Numbered from the stretch's first letter, positions 22,680 through 33,881 are shown. The stretch is DNA of 64,000 bases from Nematopogon swammerdamellus (GCA_946902875.1 OX336343.1:22367596-22431595); one strand, 5' to 3'. Notes: generated by a model not told the origin, from the letters alone. Made by a program: numbers and translations.

Positions 22680-22725
22680 GCGTAGGCTTAGTAATAGGCT
22701 TCCGTACGGGATACGAAAACCTAAA
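22414..22725 (-). repeat. Lepidopteran GTCT-bearing repeat
   Basis: Inverse copy: 'acggccaagtgcgagtcgaa' through (GACA)n at 22,630-22,680 to 'gcttccgtacgggatacgaa'. Confidence 0.8.
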
Positions 22726-22856
22726 AACGAGCATTTATTCATCAAAGGACCTTAAAATAACCAATGTATTTCTTCACACTTTATAAAATATAAATTATTT
22801 TCAACACAACGCAATGCTTGATTGTGTTTATGGAAAAGAAAATTCATAAATTGAAC

Positions 22857-22927
22857 GTTCCCGATGACACAACTGGGTACTTGTGTCATTGGGAACAGTT
22901 TTCGGGATGGCACAACTAGTTGTGCCA
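22857..22927. other. Hairpin followed by 20-bp perfect palindrome
   Basis: 22,857-22,872 pairs with 22,881-22,896 (GTTCCCGATGACACAA / TTGTGTCATTGGGAAC, one G-T). 22,908-22,927 is the perfect palindrome TGGCACAACTAGTTGTGCCA. Confidence 0.8.
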
Positions 22928-23429
22928 CTCAGTTGGTCCACGGGGAACACCTCTGATTTTCAAGTACAACATTTTTCATCACGTTTACTTTTGAAAATGA
23001 ATGGGAGATAGGAGTACTTAATAAATAAAAGGCTTGAATTTATCGAACTGTTTGCAAAATCGATAAACACAGAGATTAGTAATTAAAATCTTCAGAAAAA
23101 AAGTAAATATTTGCGTTTATATGAAGAAAAAAAACCGGACGTCTTGATGTCCAGTTTTTCATTATTTTGGAAACCAGACAAAAGCCTAAAAACTGACCGG
23201 TCCAAAACCGGACATCTGGCAACCCTGGGCCCGGTCGCATATTTCCAAAGTCTACTACGAGTTACCAGAGTTCGTGAAGGCCTTTTGTATTTGCGAGATT
23301 GTCTTTTTGAGGCATTTTGCCCATTGTCATGTATGACGCAAGGATTCATGGTCAGGTCACAGGTGCGGTCCTTTTAACAATTGTGACTGAATGCAGAGTT
23401 TGAAAAACACAAATAAACAACATAAAAAT

Positions 23430-23640
23430 AATAAAAACAACTATGATCGGTTCTGCAGATCCTTCCTCTACAGAACCGGTAAACTCTGGAACGCTCTCCC
23501 TGCCCATATTTTTCCCGCCAAGTACAATATCGGGTTCATCAAGAGGGGCGTGAATGGGCACCTGCCAAGCCGGCATGGCATTCGCAACCCACGCATTCGA
23601 CCGAATGTCCATGGGCGTCGTTAGACACTTAAAAGAGTGC
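23430..23640 (+). pseudogene. LINE 3' end (RT C-terminus)
   Basis: The frame reads FCRSFLYRTGKLWNALPAHI...GRHGIRNPRIRPNVHGRR, the same tail as at 61,579. Confidence 0.7.
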
Positions 23641-23661
23641 CTCGGCGGCGCCATATTTTGC

Positions 23662-23994
23662 AACTTCATACAAATCACACGCTGTATCCCGACAATCGGG
23701 TAAGCAGGGTAATCGGAGTTGTGCTGCAGGTACTCTTGTAAATGACAGTACAACGCCACGTTTAGCAAAGTTTCGGACAAGATAACTATCATACATAACA
23801 GCAAGCATCAGCAAGTAAGGCACGAAGACCCACCCGCTGCATGACTCGGTGGAAGGACAGTTTCAAGGTGAGAGGTGGCTACCCTGTCGCCCTTTAGCAC
23901 GGCATCTTGTCCTTATCCCTTAGTCGCCTTTATGACATGCACGAGGAGAGACGCAGTGGGGCTATTCTTTTTAAGTACCGGCCCCACAGGGTAT
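23662..23994 (-). mobile_element. SINE, family C, near full length
   Basis: In inverse: family-B head (ccggccccac ... gcagtggggctattc), 'gtccttatcccttagtcgcc', 'gacccacccgctgcatgact', then 'gtaaatgacagtacaacgcc' and 'cacgctgtatcccgacaatc'. Confidence 0.7.
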
Positions 23995-24329
23995 TTTGCA
24001 CCTTCAATAAAAAACGACGAGTCCTTTCCAAACTAAATTTTTTTAATATCATGATCGGAAGTCGATCCATAGCACCATCATCGGTCTAGCGAGGCTAGCA
24101 AGTTATAACTTATAGTGTAAACACTTTTGTATTCAATGACACCGTATTTAGGTTAGTTAATCGCTCTCGCGTGCGGCATCCATCGCGCACAAAACAAATT
24201 GCATTTATAGTTACTCGCCGTCAATAGCTGAAGACAACGAAACAGTTAGAAGAGGCATACACTTTTCAACCGACTTCCAAAAAGGAGGAGGTTCTCAATT
24301 CGTCTGTTTTTCATTGACTTATATATTAG
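23995..24329. other. Non-coding stretch
   Basis: No gene. 24,268-24,305 (caaccgacttccaaaaagga) belongs to the family also seen at 19,918 and 58,490. Confidence 0.4.
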
Positions 24330-24435
24330 GGTTCCGTATCCGGTACGGGACCCTATTACTAAGCCTACGCCGTCTGTCTGTCCGGGCGCCCGTCTGTCTG
24401 TCTGTCTATCCGAGGGCTTCTTGAACCGTAATTAG
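24330..24435 (+). repeat. GTCT-bearing repeat, truncated
   Basis: 'Tagggttccgtatccggtac' to 'cttgaaccgtaattaggc', with the (GTCT)n tract interrupted by 'ccgggcgcc'. Confidence 0.75.
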
Positions 24436-25833
24436 GCCGTATAGGCTAAATATAAAATTCAGTTCCAGTTACGCTAAGATGTTGCTCTCTTACAAACTGA
24501 ATTGTTCAGCGAGCCGAAATAAAGGTAACGCAGGAGGAAAGCAGCTCGGCCTTAATTCTTACTTACTTTCTTCTATTTAAATACGAATTTCACGCCAGCG
24601 AAGCCGCTGACAAAAGCTGGTAATTCATAAAAATAAAATGGAAAATCATTCTCAGCAAGTGGATCAAATATTTCAATACTTCTGCTGCACTTCTGAGCTG
24701 ATCCGAGTGTGGGAAAGTCTGACAGAGAACACCAGAGAAAGTATAAAGAAAGACGTTTATGAGAATCATCACTGAAGAGAGAGGGGTCTATTCCGGTAGG
24801 ACTTTGTCATCGGTCCTGATTGCGCCTGTCAGATGAAAATTGAGGCCTGACACCAGCCTCTTATGCCAGAGGTCGGGGGTTCGAGTACCTTTTTTGCACC
24901 GAATATTTTTTAGCTTAATTTATAGGTAGTATAAATTAAGCTAAAAATATAAATTTTATACTAATCGCAAGAATAAAACGAAGAGGCAGCCTTGTAAAGT
25001 AGTTTTTTTTTAATATGTGACATTTTCTTTTGATAGAAGTATACAAACGTTCAAGTACTTACAAGGTTTACTGCAAGGCAGTCAGATCGGGCCGTCTAAA
25101 AGCGTCTGTGTTGTGATTGACTCTTTCTGAATTCTGAAAAAGTAAAAAGATTTTAAGTGGGTTAGTAATATCTAACTAAAACATTATAATTGACAATAGG
25201 TTTTTCACCGATTTTTCACATTAGGTACAGACGAATTTCGCAGTGGAATATTTTAGACAGACATTTAAATAATCACTAAACTGGCCATTGATGACTATAG
25301 TATAGATGGTTGAAGGAGTAATTATTAATTACACTTTATGCCACTAAATGTGTTGCAAGGTAAAGTTTGATATATGTTGTGCATTGTGTAGGTATATTTC
25401 TTTCTCTCTTTCAATAGTATAGTTTAGTAGTGGCAAGAAGCCCTCCAGCAATGACTCCCAATCTCAGACACATCAAATTAGCATGTTTAGCGTGCGCTCG
25501 CGCTAAATTAGCATTTTTTCGAATATTTCAAGTCGCCTAATTAAGTTAATACAGTTTACGTTTTCGTTATGACTTTTTTAATTATATTTATTCGTGTTGC
25601 CAAGCTCTCGGGCACGCGGACTCCGCTATCCTCAAACATTTTATATCCACTTAATGATATATGGGAGGCGATACATTATTTAGATGGAGAGTAGGTACTT
25701 ACCTACCTATTTTCATAAAAATGCGTTAAAACTCAGTGAGGTAATCTGTTAAAAACTGTATTCTTTTCATTCGAAGCAGCGTAAGGTCTCATCAACAATT
25801 TTATTTCAGGCTTCAAAAATTATCTAGTCTAAA
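24436..25833. other. Long non-coding stretch
   Basis: No gene recognised over 1.4 kb. 24,500-24,615 is a 'taaaggtaacgcaggagg / tacgaatttcacgccagcg' repeat also seen near 39,646 and 57,810. 24,840-24,890 has a tRNA-like 3' half with box-B-like 'ggttcgagtacc'. 25,325-25,350 is a scrap of the 'ctttatgccactaa' tail in inverse. Confidence 0.4.
24907..24947. other. Perfect 18-bp hairpin
   Basis: TTTTTAGCTTAATTTATA (24,907-24,924), loop ggtag, then its exact complement (24,930-24,947). It follows the tRNA-like relic. Confidence 0.8.
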
Positions 25834-26235
25834 AGCGGCGGGTGGCCGAGTGGTTTGGGCATCGGCTTCTCATGCGAGAGGCCCGAGGTTCGAATCCGGT
25901 CGGCGTGTACCAATAAGTTTTTTTCTACCTGCTGCTTCACCGTTCGGAACCGGTGTAAAACCTTGTGGTAAAACTGTAGGTTTCTTCCCTTGCCCCTTAC
26001 TAGGTAGGTGGTAGGCTCAAATTGTAGCCGACTGGGTTGGTACTGGATGTAAGATGGCCACATAGCAGCCCCGGTTGTGTTCTCCTCTAGTCTAGTATAG
26101 CCAGCAATCCAGGGAAGTCTCCGGTATGGCACCTACCTTCTTGGAGGTGATATTGGCTGGTCGGAGCATGTGCTTTGGCCCTCCGACTCAGCCACCCATA
26201 CCTACCTTTGCCTACCACCCAGTTTGGAAGCAATA
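25834..26235 (+). mobile_element. tRNA-derived SINE, near full length
   Basis: The head GGCGGGTGGCCGAGTGGTTT...GAGGTTCGAATCCGGTCGGC has good A and B boxes (Ser/Leu-like). The body holds 'tactaggtaggtggtaggct' and 'gccagcaatccagggaagtc', with the tail to about 26,235. Inverse partial copy at 27,010. Confidence 0.75.
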
Positions 26236-27009
26236 AAAAAATGCACGGTGAGAGATACAGAATTTTAAAAAAAGCACTATGTACCTATAAGGTTTCTTAC
26301 CCGGTTCTTCCTTATAGATTTCATTGCTGAACGGGGCATGACAATAAAAAAGTATGACGAACCATACTGAATATGCATAATGTCTCAATGAAATATTGTT
26401 ATTGTTGTGTGTTCTTTATGGCGAAATGAATAACTGAATCTGAATCTATCATGGTGTGATTGTGCGATGAAACCACGGTTGGTTGGGAATACTCAGTGGA
26501 ATATTCGTCTGAGCCCTGAACGAGTCGATCGACAGGGCTATTCGTAGGTATGAGGTTAGGTTATGTATGGGTGAATGTTTTGGTGGTTTAAAAAAAAATG
26601 TTGAGGCCGCGAATGTCGTTTTAGTACCCCCCAAGTACAGTCTCACTAGTATACCTGCATGCAGGTATCCGTCCCGTCCCGCCCCGACCGACCGACAGAC
26701 TCGGCTCAAACCGGTCGCGAAGAAGACATAAAACGCATGTGAAGTGCGCAGATCGTAAAATAGAAGTCGACAACCTCTTCTCCCCGTTGCTCGCACATGT
26801 GGCTCACTTTCCTTCTGTCTGTATGTCTGTCTGTCTGTCTGAAGACAATGACAGAGCCATAGGCGTACCTACCGAGGGGTGGGAAAAAGAAACCAAAAAT
26901 AAACTATCTAGGCTCTTTGGTAATATTGGACGTTCCTTGGATGAAATCAATTTTCTTTCGACAAACTCTGACCCGACCTTTTTTTTACGTAATTCGGCTG
27001 AGTCAAACG
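26236..27009. other. Non-coding; GTCT microsatellite
   Basis: No gene. (TGTC)n at about 26,814-26,842. An open minus frame at 26,449-26,796 shows no recognisable domain. Confidence 0.4.
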
Positions 27010-27235
27010 GCCAGGGGCCAAAAGCACATTCTCCGACCAGCCAATCTCACCTTCGAGAAGGCAGGTGCCATGGTGCCACACCGGAGACTTCCCTGGATTG
27101 CTGGCTATACTTACTGGATTAGAGGAGAACACAGCCGGGGCTGCTATACGGACATCAATACATCCAGTACAGTGGTACCAACCCAATCGGCTACAATTTG
27201 ACCCTACCACCTAGTAAGGGGCAAGAGAACCCTAT
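27010..27235 (-). repeat. tRNA-derived SINE, headless
   Basis: Inverse of 25,985-26,190: 'gacttccctggattgctggc', 'ggagaacacagccggggctg', 'gaccctaccacctagtaagg'. Confidence 0.7.
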
Positions 27236-27299
27236 CTGTCATAGGCTGTTTTGAGTGAGAGACAAATTGTTAAGTCGACCTCGGAGTTGACCTCGGAGT

Positions 27300-27850
27300 C
27301 GACATATTTAAATTCACCTCTCCTCGTGAAACCAAGCTCAGTGAGACGCCATGCCAGCAGATTTAAGGGAATTTTCTTTTTATCGAAACTGACACAGTTG
27401 GCTCATCGGTTGGCTACATCATCTACTACATCCGTGATGTCATCCCATATAACACTTCGGTGAACTACGCGCCATGTCAGTGCTTGCCTTCGGTAGTGCC
27501 GGCTACACTGAACTGGATGGAAAACATAGCCGTTTCGACCGACTTTTTATTCAGTGCTGTGGCCTTGTAAGGTAAAAAGGGAAGGGACCTACAGTTTTAC
27601 ATGGCAGTTTCACCCATCCAAGTTCTGACCGCGCCCAGGTGTGATTGTGACCACGAACGACAGTCGACCGATCGCACCACAGAGCTACATACCGGGGCAG
27701 GCAAAACAAAGAATATTATGTTTTTTTTTATGGAAACTGACACGTTTGGCTACATCACCTACAACATCCGTGATGTCAGCCCATAACACCGGATGAACTC
27801 GGTGCCACGTCAGTGCTTCCCTTCGGTCGTGCCGGCTACAATATGGAGAT
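27300..27850 (-). repeat. Stacked SINE tails
   Basis: 27,385-27,555 and 27,718-27,840 are two shared SINE tails in minus orientation (gaaactgacac..., gtgatgtca..., cttcggt.gtgccggctac). Between them (27,563-27,690) is an inverse SINE-A head scrap. Confidence 0.65.
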
Positions 27851-27954
27851 GCCATAATGTGTGTTTTGGTAATGACCTCCGGAATACACAACTGGTGCAT
27901 TTGTCCATCTTCCAACAATTACTGTCAATAATTTATTCTTTCTTTTTTCAGCGG

Positions 27955-28072
27955 ATAGGGTTGGCGATTCAAAGGGGCAACGCTGCCAGCAATTGGGCAC
28001 TGTGGCCTGTGGGAGAGTCGGCTGAATTGAATGAAATATTTTACCTACAGTGTAGCGAACCCCTCCTTTCTC
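27955..28072 (+). pseudogene. Last-exon module, copy 2
   Basis: After a strong 3' splice-like 'ttctttcttttttcag' (ends about 27,951) the frame reads IGLAIQRGNAASNWALW...ELNEIFYLQ, matching copies at 21,886 and 28,535. It is truncated at both ends. Confidence 0.5.
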
Positions 28073-28085
28073 TATCCGTCAACGG

Positions 28086-28468
28086 CACAGTGGTGCAGAC
28101 AGACAACTGTCGCTATTGAATGTTAAGCAACGCTGGGTGCGGTCAGTACTTGGATGGGTGACCGCTGACCGTTGGAGGCTGACCGAGGTTCGGATTCCTC
28201 GTAAAACTGTAGGTCCCTTCCCTCCTAATATTACTTGGTGGTAGGGTTTGACCCGCCCGGGTTGGTACCACCGCACTGAATGAAACGTCGGTTAAAACGG
28301 CTATGTAAATAGTTTGTGTTTTCCGACCAGTTCAGTGTAGCCGGCACGATCAAAGGGGGAAGCACTGACATGGCACCTAGTTCACCCGGTGTTATGGGCT
28401 GACATCACGGACGTTGTAGGTGATGTAGCCAACCGTGTCAGTTTCCATAAAAAAAAATAAAAAAAAAC
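28086..28468 (+). mobile_element. SINE-A copy
   Basis: Lacks the first bases. Has GTTAAGCAACGCTGGGTGCG and TACTTGGATGGGTGACCGC (5S-like), box B GGTTCGGATTCC, body, shared tail and A-rich end. Confidence 0.85.
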
Positions 28469-28534
28469 CAGTGTCAGCAGACATCCTCTTTCCTCCTTCT
28501 TTCCACCTTATTTATACAGGCTTATTTATTTAGG

Positions 28535-28730
28535 CCCTTGGACAGCAGAAGCAAAGTCTCTCTGCAAGGATTTAGGCAGACGTCTGATAGAAGTGTCCGG
28601 GGAGGCCCGAGCTGGGGCCTACCTCTCTCAGCGTATTAGCCTGGCCATACAGAGGGCTAATGCGCTGAGTGTCTTGGGAACTTTCCCGGGATCGGTCGCT
28701 ATGGATGAGATTTTTCATTTATCAACTTGA
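28535..28730 (+). pseudogene. Last-exon module, copy 3 (best preserved)
   Basis: After 'cttatttatttag' (splice-like) the frame is open for about 65 codons: PWTAEAKSLCKDLGRRL...YLSQRISLAIQRANALS, then LGTFPG and DEIFHLST, stop. An AATAAA-like signal (taataaacg) lies near 28,820. It is the third member of the family with copies 1 and 2. Confidence 0.5.
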
Positions 28731-28899
28731 TTTACAAATCTCATTCATAGCATTGGTCCTGGGTTGTTCTTTATTCCTTATCGTGTTTCAGTCTGTTTGT
28801 AATCCCTTATATTGATTTAATAAACGATTTTTATCTTTATTTATTTAGTTCCTTTTTGTTTATTTTTAATATGTTCTTCATTAGGTTAATTTCATACTA
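28731..28899. other. 3' flank of the last-exon module
   Basis: AT-rich, with possible poly-A signals. Nothing else. Confidence 0.3.
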
Positions 28900-29045
28900 A
28901 GGCCCACTTGCACCAACACGAGTTTAAAGTTAAGTAGCGAGTTATGGATTTAAACGCGGTTCCACAGTCAAAGGGTGCTAGCTTAAACTGGTTTAGCGAG
29001 TTAAACTGGTTTATATATTAAATTTGTGTTGGTGCAAGTGGGCCT
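28900..29045. mobile_element. MITE, 146 bp
   Basis: Perfect 20-bp TIRs AGGCCCACTTGCACCAACAC / GTGTTGGTGCAAGTGGGCCT. The interior has repeated 'ttaaactggttta' words. Confidence 0.8.
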
Positions 29046-29534
29046 AAGTTAGAAATGTATTAATTTATTATACCATTCAGTTAATGAGTTTAGCTTTATT
29101 TAGCCCACATTAACTAACATGGGTTTGCCAATAAGTAGCTCACTGTGGGTATTGTTAGCTGTGCTTTACACTCTATAAGCAGAAAGTGGTCCAGAGCGCG
29201 ACGCTTGCGGACTGGTTTACCATAAGCAGCGCGCTCTCTGTATGTGAAGCACCTTTTTTGGTACACGAGCTCGTAAGATGTCTTATAAGGAGTATTCTGG
29301 CAACTAGAGCGCATGCGCACAGCCTCGGGGAATTCAAGATGGCGGCGTGGCTGTCAGATGCACAAACTGGGCGGAAGTTTTGACGGATGCATTCGAGGCA
29401 TATTCAAGGTTCATTCATCAGTTTCTTTAGATTGAAGATTATTGTTGCAAAGTGTTTCATTGATTAGGTTGTCGTCATGAGGTCGTCGAGTCGACGGATT
29501 ATTGACATGTTTTTTTATTTTTTATTGGAAGCTC
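29046..29534. other. Non-coding stretch
   Basis: No gene recognised. 'Caagatggcggcgtggctg' at about 29,335 is a GC patch. Confidence 0.35.
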
Positions 29535-29635
29535 GACATATGGCGCCGAGGCACCCATAAGGTGTCTAACGGCGCCCATGGACATTCGGTCGTATTCGGG
29601 GGTTGCGAATGCCATGCCGGCCTGACATGTGAAAT
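29535..29635 (-). pseudogene. LINE 3' end scrap
   Basis: The minus frame reads GRHGIRNPRIRPNVHGRR, the same tail as at 61,830, followed by 'taaggtgtctaacggcg'. Confidence 0.65.
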
Positions 29636-29699
29636 GATAATGAGCAGATTTTTGCCGAGCAAGGCGGCCTCTGTTCCAATTTGTAAATAAACCATGTCA

Positions 29700-29927
29700 G
29701 CCTCCGGTAGCTCAGTGGTGCGGTCGGTAGACGCGGGCAGTTGGATGGGTGACCTCTCGATCGTTGGAGGCTGACCGTGGTTCGGATTCCACGTAAAATG
29801 TGGGTCCCTTCCACAGAACTTTGGTCCCTTCCCTTTTTACCTTACTAGGTGATAGGGTTTATCCCGCCCGGGTTGGTACCACCGCACTGAATGAAGCGTC
29901 GGTCGAATCGAAACTGCTATGTAAAGT
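29700..29927 (+). mobile_element. SINE-A copy, truncated 3'
   Basis: CCTCCGGTAGCTCAGTGGTG head, an internal deletion in the 5S-like part, box B, and body to 'gaaactgctatgtaaa'. Confidence 0.75.
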
Positions 29928-29934
29928 CTCAATT

Positions 29935-30045
29935 GTGTAAGTCTAAAACGTCTATTTTTGAATGTGTTTATTGTGTCTGCTTCAATAACTTCCTCGGGCA
30001 GTTTATTCCAGCTGTTTACGATTCTGTTAGTCAGAGAAGCTTGTT
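29935..30045 (-). pseudogene. LINE RT C-terminal scrap, second family
   Basis: The minus frame reads NRIVNSWNKLPEEVIEADTI followed by NTFKNRRF, a C-terminal motif of another non-LTR retrotransposon lineage. Confidence 0.6.
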
Positions 30046-30899
30046 ACATTGAGTTTAAATTAGGTACCTATTAGAATTATCTCACTTACTCGGAAGAAGG
30101 AATAATCTTAAAATTCGTAGTTTTATAATTTACCTGGCTCGCACACAATACGCACACTTTATCACTTTCATATGAAAGTGATCTCGCGCCATATTGTATC
30201 ATCCGAGTTCATAGTTTTGAATTTTTTATTTAGAAATTCCGTTGAATATTTAATCACCCCAGCAGTAGAAAAATATATGAAAATGATTACATTAGCTATT
30301 AGTCAGATATGAGGAAATTATGCGTATTACAATATTTATAAAATGTGTATTCATTAACATACGTGTACCTAACCGTAGCTGGCTAGCTAGGTAGATTTCT
30401 AAGGCAAGAAAATGATCAATTATTATGTTTCAAGTTTCAAGAATTATTGTTGCAATCTTCAAAAGACCTTTGAAATCTTTCAACCTCATAAATCCTTAAA
30501 AAAGCAATTAGTAACATCCGAGTTAGTTGAAATCCGAACGGTAGGTAGACTATTTACTACACTCCGTTCATCATAGCAACTAATGCCGAGCGGTTTCTCT
30601 TTCTCTGTACTTCTCACTCGTATACAAATATACGAGTAATTTTTCGAATACGGCAACAACCTGTATACGAAATTAATCAAACTGAACGAATTTGCCGAGA
30701 CCATCGGCAAATTATGTCTGGTAATGTGCGTGCCAGGGGTTTTCTTCATACGCTAACCTCGTCTGAAATAGAAGAAATGATTTATTTACTCGTATACAAT
30801 GCTCGTATAAGTTACTGTTTACTGAATATTTTTGTATCATTAATTAGCTTTGCCAATCATACGCCTAGTTTGTTGTACATTACATTACATAATATTACA
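30046..30899. other. Non-coding; 22-bp perfect palindrome
   Basis: No gene. ATCACTTTCATATGAAAGTG plus AT at 30,161-30,182 is a perfect palindrome. Confidence 0.4.
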
Positions 30900-31107
30900 A
30901 GCTGTGCCCGCGGCTCCGCCCGCTCTCATATTTCACTTCACTGCTAACCTCATAAGCCATTTAGCGTGATAGTAAGTAGCCTATAGTTGATGGGAAGAAT
31001 CAAGCTATCCGTAGATTTTTTATTAAAATCGGTTCAGTGGTTCTCGAGTTATAAGCGGACAGACAGACAGACAGACAGAAAGCAGACGTTGGATTTTATT
31101 ATAGGTA
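30900..31107 (-). repeat. Repeat family E (minus)
   Basis: 'Caagctgtgcccgcggctcc' through 'gttataagcggacagacaga' to 'gttggattttattataggta'. Read on the minus strand, the start is ...tttacctataataaaatcc, which is the uninterrupted target sequence of the 12.9-kb palindromic element. Confidence 0.8.
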
Positions 31108-31454
31108 AAGTAATAAAGTAAAGTAATATTATGTTTAGTTTTAAATTAAATTTTAAGTATTTGCTTTGTAACAATTTATAGTAATCTCTGCAAGCGATTG
31201 TTCACACGTTCTTTGAGGTAATAAAGATTCTTTAAACCGAAGTTACGGTAAAGAAAACCTTTAGGTTTTTTATTACTATTTTTAATCTTTAAATACATTT
31301 TTGTAATAATAAAATTAACAAATTAATTGAAGATTAAAATGGAGCCACAGCGTCATTGGTGGCACCCAGCAGCGCCGCTTTATAATTTACCTATTAGAGG
31401 GAAGGAAGATCATCCTCTGACTGCCCGTGGTTCGAGAGATAATCTTTTGACCAG
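31108..31454. other. Non-coding AT-rich stretch
   Basis: Nothing recognised. Confidence 0.4.
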
Positions 31455-31560
31455 CTTCATCTTCAGCCTGTATCGGTCCACTGCTGGACATAGGCCTCTC
31501 CCAAGGCACGCCACCACACGCGGTCTTCCGCTCTTCTCATCCATCCACTACCAGCTTAAT
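31455..31560 (-). pseudogene. RTE-type LINE 3' end
   Basis: 'Ggtccactgctggacatagg' and 'caccacacgcggtcttccgc': the inverse of the RTE tail that encodes EAYVQQW at 44,216. Confidence 0.65.
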
Positions 31561-32131
31561 CGTAGTATAATCTTGCTAAGCGCAATTGGGCCACGAAGAC
31601 CAAAGTCAAAATGTCACAAAAATAAATAGCCACTCAAACCGATTTAAAAGCAATAACAAAATTAGAAATTTAGAAGTTACGAAACTTTCTACCATACCAA
31701 GCGATGGCATTGAAAAATTGAATCGCTAATGATTGCATAATTATTAATCGCAGCAACCAGCTGTTCCGAGTGCAGCGATCGGTCAGTCGTTTAGAAATTA
31801 ACATCCGCATATGTATAAGCAGACAAGGTCGACCATCTGCCACCTGCTGACTTTAAATATATCTGGTAGTCGAGCAACACGGCCGTACCATCCTTTTCTC
31901 GAAGCAACTCCGGGTACTTTTGGCCTCCCTGTATCTTTGTTGTGGATAAAGATAAACACCTGAAATTTTTCGTTACCAAGAATACATACCAAACCTAGCT
32001 ATACCCCCAAATTATAAGTTTGTAGCTATTATAGTTTGCGAGATATCGCCAGTCAAAGTTCCGTTTTTCACTGATAGACTCGTCTCTACTATGTCTCTAC
32101 CGCTGAACTCAAATACTAGAGTGTGCGGGTA
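31561..32131. other. Non-coding stretch
   Basis: No gene. A short frame near 31,800-31,980 (minus) is not supported. Confidence 0.35.
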
Positions 32132-32500
32132 GATGTATGGCTCAGTGGTGCGGTCGGTCGAGGTGTTCAGTACTTGGATGTGTGTGTGACCGCTCTCGAC
32201 CGTTGGAGGCTGGACCGTGGTTCGAATTCCACGTAAAACTGTAGGTCCCTTTCCCTTCTTACCTTACTAGGTGGTAGGGTTTATCCAAGGGTTTATCCCG
32301 CCCGGGTTGATACCACCCTACTGATCGAAACGCCAGTCGAAATGGCTATGTAAATAGTTCGTGTTTTCCGTCCAGTTTTCCGACATGAAATGAAGGGAAG
32401 CACTGACATGGCACCTAGTTCGCCCGGTGTTATGGGCTGACATCACGGTTGTTGTGTTGTAGGTGATGTAGCCAACCGTGTCAGCTTCTATAAAAAAAAT
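32132..32500 (+). mobile_element. SINE-A copy
   Basis: 'Atggctcagtggtgcggtcg', 'cagtacttggatgtg', box B, duplicated 'gggtttatcc', shared tail and A-run at 32,492. Confidence 0.75.
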
Positions 32501-32577
32501 TATATTGATCAACCACATATAGCTAATATTTATTCTGTGGTACAGCCCTAATTATCTATCTGTCGTCTAAAACAAGT

Positions 32578-32795
32578 TACACCACGGTTACACCTAAAGT
32601 GCGGCCAAGGAGAAGCGATACCAAATGTAAACAAAGTCAATGCACAAAGATGGAATGAAAGATGGAAGAAATGCACAAGATGGAATGATATGATAGATAC
32701 AGATTGTCAACTCCACGGTCGTGTTTTAGGTGAATGAACTTTCGTATCGCTTCTCCTTGGCCGCACTTTAGTTACTGTGAAAACCTGTGGTGAAA
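32578..32795. mobile_element. MITE with about 45-bp TIRs
   Basis: 'Ctaaagtgcggccaaggaga' plus agcgatac at 32,597 is matched by 'gtatcgcttctccttggccg' plus cactttag at 32,744. The outer parts 'caccacggtt' and 'aacctgtggtg' extend the TIR. Confidence 0.7.
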
Positions 32796-32831
32796 ACATT
32801 TCTATGAAAATTAATTTGTAATCCTTCCTTT

Positions 32832-33054
32832 CCTTTACCTATAATAAAATCCTACGTCTGCTTTCTGTCTGTCTGAGTGTCTGTCTGTCCGCTTATAACT
32901 CAAGAACCACTGAACCGATTTTAATAAAACAAAATTCTAAGGATAGCTTGATTCTTCCCATCAACTATAGACTACTTACTATCACGCTAAATAGCTTATG
33001 AGGTTAGCAGTGAAGTGAAATATGAGAGCGGGCGGAGCCGCGGGCACAGCTTGT
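32832..33054 (+). repeat. Repeat family E (plus)
   Basis: 'Tttacctataataaaatcct', (GTCT/GAGT)n tract, 'aaccactgaaccgattttaa', 'gcgggcggagccgcgggcac'. A second uninterrupted copy of the target site used by the palindromic element. Confidence 0.8.
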
Positions 33055-33217
33055 GATTTATAAATTAATAATAAAAAGTTTTTACTTTTTTTTACTTTAC
33101 TAGAAGACGAAAAGCGTGATGAAATAATTACCTGCCGGCCACGAAGACCTACATTCAAAGGATCGCACTCTTATGAATGCTCAAAAGTCTCTAAACGCTC
33201 TTCACAGACATTAAAAA

Positions 33218-33640
33218 AAAACCGGCCAAATGCGAGTCGAACTCGCGCACCGGGGGTTCTGTATCGCCAGGTCATGGTTAGCGCCACTCACGCCATCTAT
33301 GGCGTGTTAAGTTATGAAATGCTTCATATTAGTAAAATGTCATGATTAGTCCAAATCATAGAGAAATAATTTATACGTCTATGGTCCAAATGCTTCATAC
33401 TCTATTCGGTAGATGGCTTGCGCGCATACACTTTTTGGTTTCTTCTATGGGAACCGCCGTGAATTTTTTACTTTTTCTTATTTTTATTATTTGTTGTTAT
33501 ATCGGCCATAATAAATTAATAACACATATTCTTTGAAAATTTCAAAGGGCTACCTATTAAGGTTCAAGAGATACAGCCCTCGGACAGACGGACAGGCAGA
33601 CAGACGGCTTAGTCTTAGTAATTGGCTTCCGTACAGCAAG
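33218..33640 (-). repeat. GTCT-bearing repeat
   Basis: 'Accggccaaatgcgagtcga' to 'tagtaattggcttccgtaca', with a (GACA)n tract at about 33,583-33,606. Confidence 0.8.
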
Positions 33641-33881
33641 TCTGTAACTCATCACATTCACAAATGTTAATTTATTGACCTGACCTGAATCTGTGTCTAA
33701 ATAATTATATCTCTGTCTCGATTTGGTCTTGCTCTCTCGCATTTGATTTTGGATGAGAGCGGTAGAAAGAAAGAGAAAGTTGTTGGAAAATAATGTCATT
33801 TTATTTATAGACTGGAACAACATAAATAATACATAATATTTAATAACCAAATCAAGTGGATGAACAGGTGTGGCTGAATCA

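Larger units (their letters stand above)
22383..23226. mobile_element. Possible TIR element CAGGGTTGCCAGAT
   Basis: A 14-bp perfect inverted repeat, CAGGGTTGCCAGAT (22,383) and ATCTGGCAACCCTG (23,213), resembles hAT-type ends. The interior holds a GTCT repeat (22,414-22,725) and hairpins. No 8-bp target duplication is seen, so the pairing may be fortuitous. Confidence 0.4.

Noticed and set aside
25834..25905. A functional tRNA gene
   Set aside because: A and B boxes are good, but a SINE body and tail follow directly and a diverged sibling exists at 15,690, so it is a SINE head.
26814..26842. CRISPR-like or regulatory array from GTCT repeats
   Set aside because: Simple tetranucleotide tracts inside a known type of lepidopteran repeat. 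No spacers and no associated genes.
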